From CAJWPI01 sp964635015 (GTDB lineage: Bacteria; Pseudomonadota; Gammaproteobacteria; Magnimaribacterales; Magnimaribacteraceae): a stretch of DNA of 26,079 nucleotides. Positions 23,817-26,079 of this stretch are shown piece after piece (position 1 is the first letter of the stretch; each line of letters starts with the position of its first letter). The position numbers were made by a program, and so were the translations under genes. The DNA is taken from positions 1 through 26,079 of the forward strand of contig CAZWMS010000022.1 of assembly GCA_964635015.1 (NCBI GenBank), in the 5' to 3' direction. The notes under the pieces were generated by a model. The model ran no database searches. It worked only from the letters and a program-made list of their open reading frames with translations, and was not told where the DNA came from.

Positions 23817-24532
23817 TCCTTCCTAAAAAAATCTATCCACCATTTAGCAACTTCTACATTATCAGCCCTATCTTTTAGCAGACTTTTCTTAACTGACTGA
23901 AATAAAGTATCACCAAGAATTTCTTTTCTTCCTGTAGCCACATCTAAAGCATATTCTGAAGTAAATTCTGGATGACCCTGCATACTCATGATGTGACGAT
24001 CAATATAATACATGGCGATAGGTACTTGTTTATTTCCAGCTACTAAATGTGCACTGGGAGGTAATGTCTTAACTTGATCCTTATGACTATGAATTAATGC
24101 AACTGAAGATCTTATATCTTTTACCCAAGGAAATTGGGTTACAAAATTATAATTTTGAACACCCACTGTCCATCCTTTATCTGAATCTCCAGATTTTCCT
24201 CCTAACGCTTGAGCAATTAGTTGATGGCCAAAACAAATTCCTACTAGAGGCTTTTGGTATTTGTGAAGTTGACGAATATATTCCTCTAAATCTGCAATCC
24301 ATTGCTCATCGTCATAAACACTTAGACGACTTCCTGTAATAATATATCCATCATACTCATCTCTTTTAGCAGGATATTCTCCTTCTACCACATCAAAAAT
24401 TTTTAATGTTGCTGAGGGATCCAATTTCTTAAACAACTTTTTATAAAAGTCTCCCTGATCTCCGTGTTTCTCTTGAAGATTTTCAAGGACATGATCTGTC
24501 AAAAGGATTCCTATATTCAAATTATTTTTCAT
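23813..24532 (-). CDS. Class I glutamine amidotransferase-like protein
   Basis: A 239-residue stand-alone GATase of the GMP-synthase-like type (COG0518). It has the Cys-His-Glu triad: Cys100 in GICFGHQ (98-104), His187 and Glu189 in QGHPEF (185-190), and an oxyanion TGS at 66-68. It could hydrolyse a glutamine or gamma-glutamyl amide, or split a related bond, as gamma-glutamyl peptidases do. It is not fused to a synthetase domain. It is convergent with the dioxygenase and divergent from the second crotonase, so it is a single-gene unit. Substrate unknown. Confidence 0.9.
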   Translation of the reverse strand: MKNNLNIGILLTDHVLENLQEKHGDQGDFYKKLFKKLDPSATLKIFDVVEGEYPAKRDEYDGYIITGSRLSVYDDEQWIADLEEYIRQLHKYQKPLVGICFGHQLIAQALGGKSGDSDKGWTVGVQNYNFVTQFPWVKDIRSSVALIHSHKDQVKTLPPSAHLVAGNKQVPIAMYYIDRHIMSMQGHPEFTSEYALDVATGRKEILGDTLFQSVKKSLLKDRADNVEVAKWWIDFFRKD

Positions 24533-24584
24533 TAAACCTATAATGACTATAATCTCAGAGACTGCTATTCTTAATATATATTAT

Positions 24585-24590
24585 AAGGAG
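24585..24590 (+). promoter_or_regulatory. Strong ribosome binding site of second crotonase
   Basis: AAGGAG lies 6 bases before the ATG at 24597, which fixes the start. Confidence 0.8.
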
Positions 24591-24596
24591 TATTAA

Positions 24597-25382
24597 ATGA
24601 AAGAAGATTATCAATTTCTCAAGACAGCTATTGATGGACATATTTTAGAAGTAACCATTAATAGACCGGAGGTATATAACGCTCTGCACCCGCCCTCACA
24701 ACAAGAATTCCATGAAGTTTGGAATGAATTTGCTGATGACGAAGGTCTGTGGATTGGAATCATTACTGGGTCTGGAGAAAAGGCTTTTTCAGCAGGAAAT
24801 GATCTAAAGTTTCAAGCGTCTGGAGGGGAAATGACTGCTATACCAGAAAGTGGTTTTGCAGGTTTGACTAATAGATTTAACTTAAATAAACCTATCATTG
24901 CAGCAGTAAATGGAGTGGCTATGGGAGGAGGTATGGAGATAGCACTTGCTTGCGATTTAATCATAGCTTCAGACAATGCTAGATTTGCTTTACCAGAACC
25001 TAAAGTTGGTCTAGCAGCCCTTGCAGGAGGAATGCAAAGACTTCCCAGGCAAATAGGCATGAAAGCAGCTATGGGTATGATGCTTACAGGAAGGCATGTT
25101 AATGCTTCAGAGGCTAAGGAATTGGGTATTGTCAATGAAGTGGTGGAACAAAGTAAACTCATGGATGCGGCAAGAAATTGGGCTAAACAAATAGAAGAGT
25201 GCTCTCCTATGTCAATCAGGGCTACAAAACAGGTTGCCTATCAAAGTTTGGGGGAAGCAGATCTAAAAAAATCTATGCAGGGACAATATTCTGCTGTAGC
25301 TGAACTCTTTAAAAGTGAAGATTTCATTGAGGGACCTGTAGCCTTTGCTGAAAAAAGACCACCGAAATGGAAAGGACGTTAA
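24597..25382 (+). CDS. Second enoyl-CoA hydratase/isomerase (crotonase) family protein
   Basis: A 261-residue crotonase acting on an acyl-CoA. Oxyanion segments are FSAGNDL at residues 64-70 and AVNGVAMGGG at 103-112. The catalytic acids Glu114 (GGMEIALACD) and Glu134 (ALPEPKVG) are both present, so hydratase activity is plausible. The C-terminus (FAEKRPPKWKGR) is typical. It resembles carnitine- or short-chain enoyl-CoA hydratases more than the operon's own crotonase. Its last 16 bases overlap the start of the asparaginase gene. Confidence 0.92.
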   Translation: MKEDYQFLKTAIDGHILEVTINRPEVYNALHPPSQQEFHEVWNEFADDEGLWIGIITGSGEKAFSAGNDLKFQASGGEMTAIPESGFAGLTNRFNLNKPIIAAVNGVAMGGGMEIALACDLIIASDNARFALPEPKVGLAALAGGMQRLPRQIGMKAAMGMMLTGRHVNASEAKELGIVNEVVEQSKLMDAARNWAKQIEECSPMSIRATKQVAYQSLGEADLKKSMQGQYSAVAELFKSEDFIEGPVAFAEKRPPKWKGR

Positions 25383-26079
25383 AAAAAAAGATATCCCTTT
25401 ACCTTAAAGCTTGTTTCTTTTTACTCTTCATTAATACTGTGGCTTCAGAAAAAAGTGAAGATATAAACTTTGGGATTGTCATTCATGGGGGAGCTGGGTC
25501 TTATGAGAACCTCTCCCCAAAAAAAGAAAAGGCATACAAAGATGGAGTTAATGAAGCTCTAATTAAGGGTTATGAAATACTTAAGTCAGGCGGAACTAGC
25601 GTAGAGGCTGTAACAGAGGCTGTATCTATTCTAGAAGACTTTTCACTATTCAATGCAGGAAAAGGCTCTGTCTATACTTCAAAAGAAACACAAGAGATGG
25701 ATGCTTCTATAATGAATGGCTTGAATGGAATGGCGGGAGCGGTTGCTTCAGTCTCTACTATTAAGAATCCAATTCGCTTAGCACGGGCAGTGATGGAAAA
25801 ATCACCTCATGTTTTGCTAGTTGGTGAAGGCGCTGAAAATTTTGCAAAGCAGAACAATATTAAAACCGTAGACCCTTCCTACTTTTACTCTGAAAAAAAC
25901 CTTCAAAGGGTTAGAGAACTAAAGAAAGATAATAAATTAGGAACAGTAGGAGCAATAGCCTTAGACAAGCAAGGGAATTTAGCTGCAGCTACTTCAACTG
26001 GGGGAAGATCCAATAAAATGCCAGGAAGAGTTGGAGATTCTCCTATTCTTGGTGCAGGAACTTGGGCTGAAAATGGATT
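25367..26079 (+). CDS. Exported isoaspartyl peptidase/L-asparaginase, 3' end cut by window edge
   Basis: A type 2 (plant-type) asparaginase, an Ntn-hydrolase made as a precursor and self-cleaved. About 237 residues are visible. A signal peptide (positive residues 3-8, hydrophobic 9-24) is followed by the mature enzyme: IVIHGGAGS (37-45), AGKGSVYT (97-104), MDASIMNG (111-118), and the cleavage and nucleophile site LGTVGAIA with Thr193. The start overlaps the crotonase end in another frame; it is the only ATG that includes the signal peptide, but its ribosome site is weak. It removes isoaspartyl residues or asparagine in the periplasm. The C-terminal part lies beyond the window. Confidence 0.9.
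   Translation, partial: MERTLKKKISLYLKACFFLLFINTVASEKSEDINFGIVIHGGAGSYENLSPKKEKAYKDGVNEALIKGYEILKSGGTSVEAVTEAVSILEDFSLFNAGKGSVYTSKETQEMDASIMNGLNGMAGAVASVSTIKNPIRLARAVMEKSPHVLLVGEGAENFAKQNNIKTVDPSYFYSEKNLQRVRELKKDNKLGTVGAIALDKQGNLAAATSTGGRSNKMPGRVGDSPILGAGTWAENG

Noticed and set aside
24812..25162. Minus-strand open frame of 116 codons
   Set aside because: It is antisense to the second crotonase, which has a clear motif set and ribosome binding site.
1..26079. Prophage, transposon, CRISPR, toxin-antitoxin or defence island
   Set aside because: No integrase, transposase, repeat array or typical defence protein is seen, and base composition looks even throughout. SRAP and MoxR/VWA have other normal roles.

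Overview
The window is an AT-rich (by eye about one third G+C), very densely packed chromosomal segment of a Gram-negative bacterium. A type II secretion N-like protein, an outer-membrane porin and several exported proteins point to a diderm. Low G+C, near-zero intergenic space, overlapping stop codons and a lipid/acyl-CoA gene set fit a streamlined marine gammaproteobacterium (SAR86-like lineages come to mind), but there is no rRNA or marker gene here to prove this. I see no mobile element, CRISPR array, tRNA or rRNA, and no gene-free stretch longer than 160 bases.

Layout. (1) 1-1471, minus: aldehyde dehydrogenase, cut by the window edge. (2) 1628-5171, plus: four-gene operon of an unknown small protein, a DUF1214-type protein, a PAPS-dependent sulfotransferase and a metal-site-less amidohydrolase-fold protein. 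(3) 10087-5168, minus: seven-gene operon of two DUF35/OB-fold proteins, two thiolase-fold (Ltp-like) proteins, an exported methyltransferase, a crotonase and a 57-residue rubredoxin. (4) 10135-10884, plus: a short-chain dehydrogenase, divergent from operon 3. (5) 15347-10881, minus: omega-aminotransferase, alpha/beta hydrolase, MoxR ATPase and CoxE-like VWA protein. (6) 17247-15496 minus, a DUF885 metallopeptidase-like lipoprotein/exported protein, divergent from a TetR regulator (17310-17906 plus). (7) 22870-17917, minus: cytidylyltransferase, porin, DUF47 plus PiT phosphate transporter, GspN-like protein and SRAP protein. (8) 22989-23816 plus TauD-type dioxygenase; 23813-24532 minus glutamine amidotransferase. 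(9) 24597 to the end, plus: a second crotonase and an exported isoaspartyl peptidase/L-asparaginase, cut by the window edge.

The most interesting unit is operon 3. Both thiolase-fold proteins have lost all the thiolase catalytic residues, and each sits with a DUF35 protein, only one of which retains a (modified) zinc ribbon. In steroid side-chain catabolism, Ltp/DUF35 complexes are retro-aldolases that cleave a beta-hydroxyacyl-CoA after a hydratase step, and in cholate degradation the resulting aldehyde is oxidised by an aldehyde dehydrogenase. A crotonase in the same operon and an aldehyde dehydrogenase 3.7 kb away make the same three-step logic plausible here. No steroid-ring-cleaving genes are in the window, so the substrate is unknown. 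Operon 2 (sulfotransferase, DUF1214, degenerate amidohydrolase) meets operon 3 tail to tail and may act on related hydroxylated lipids.
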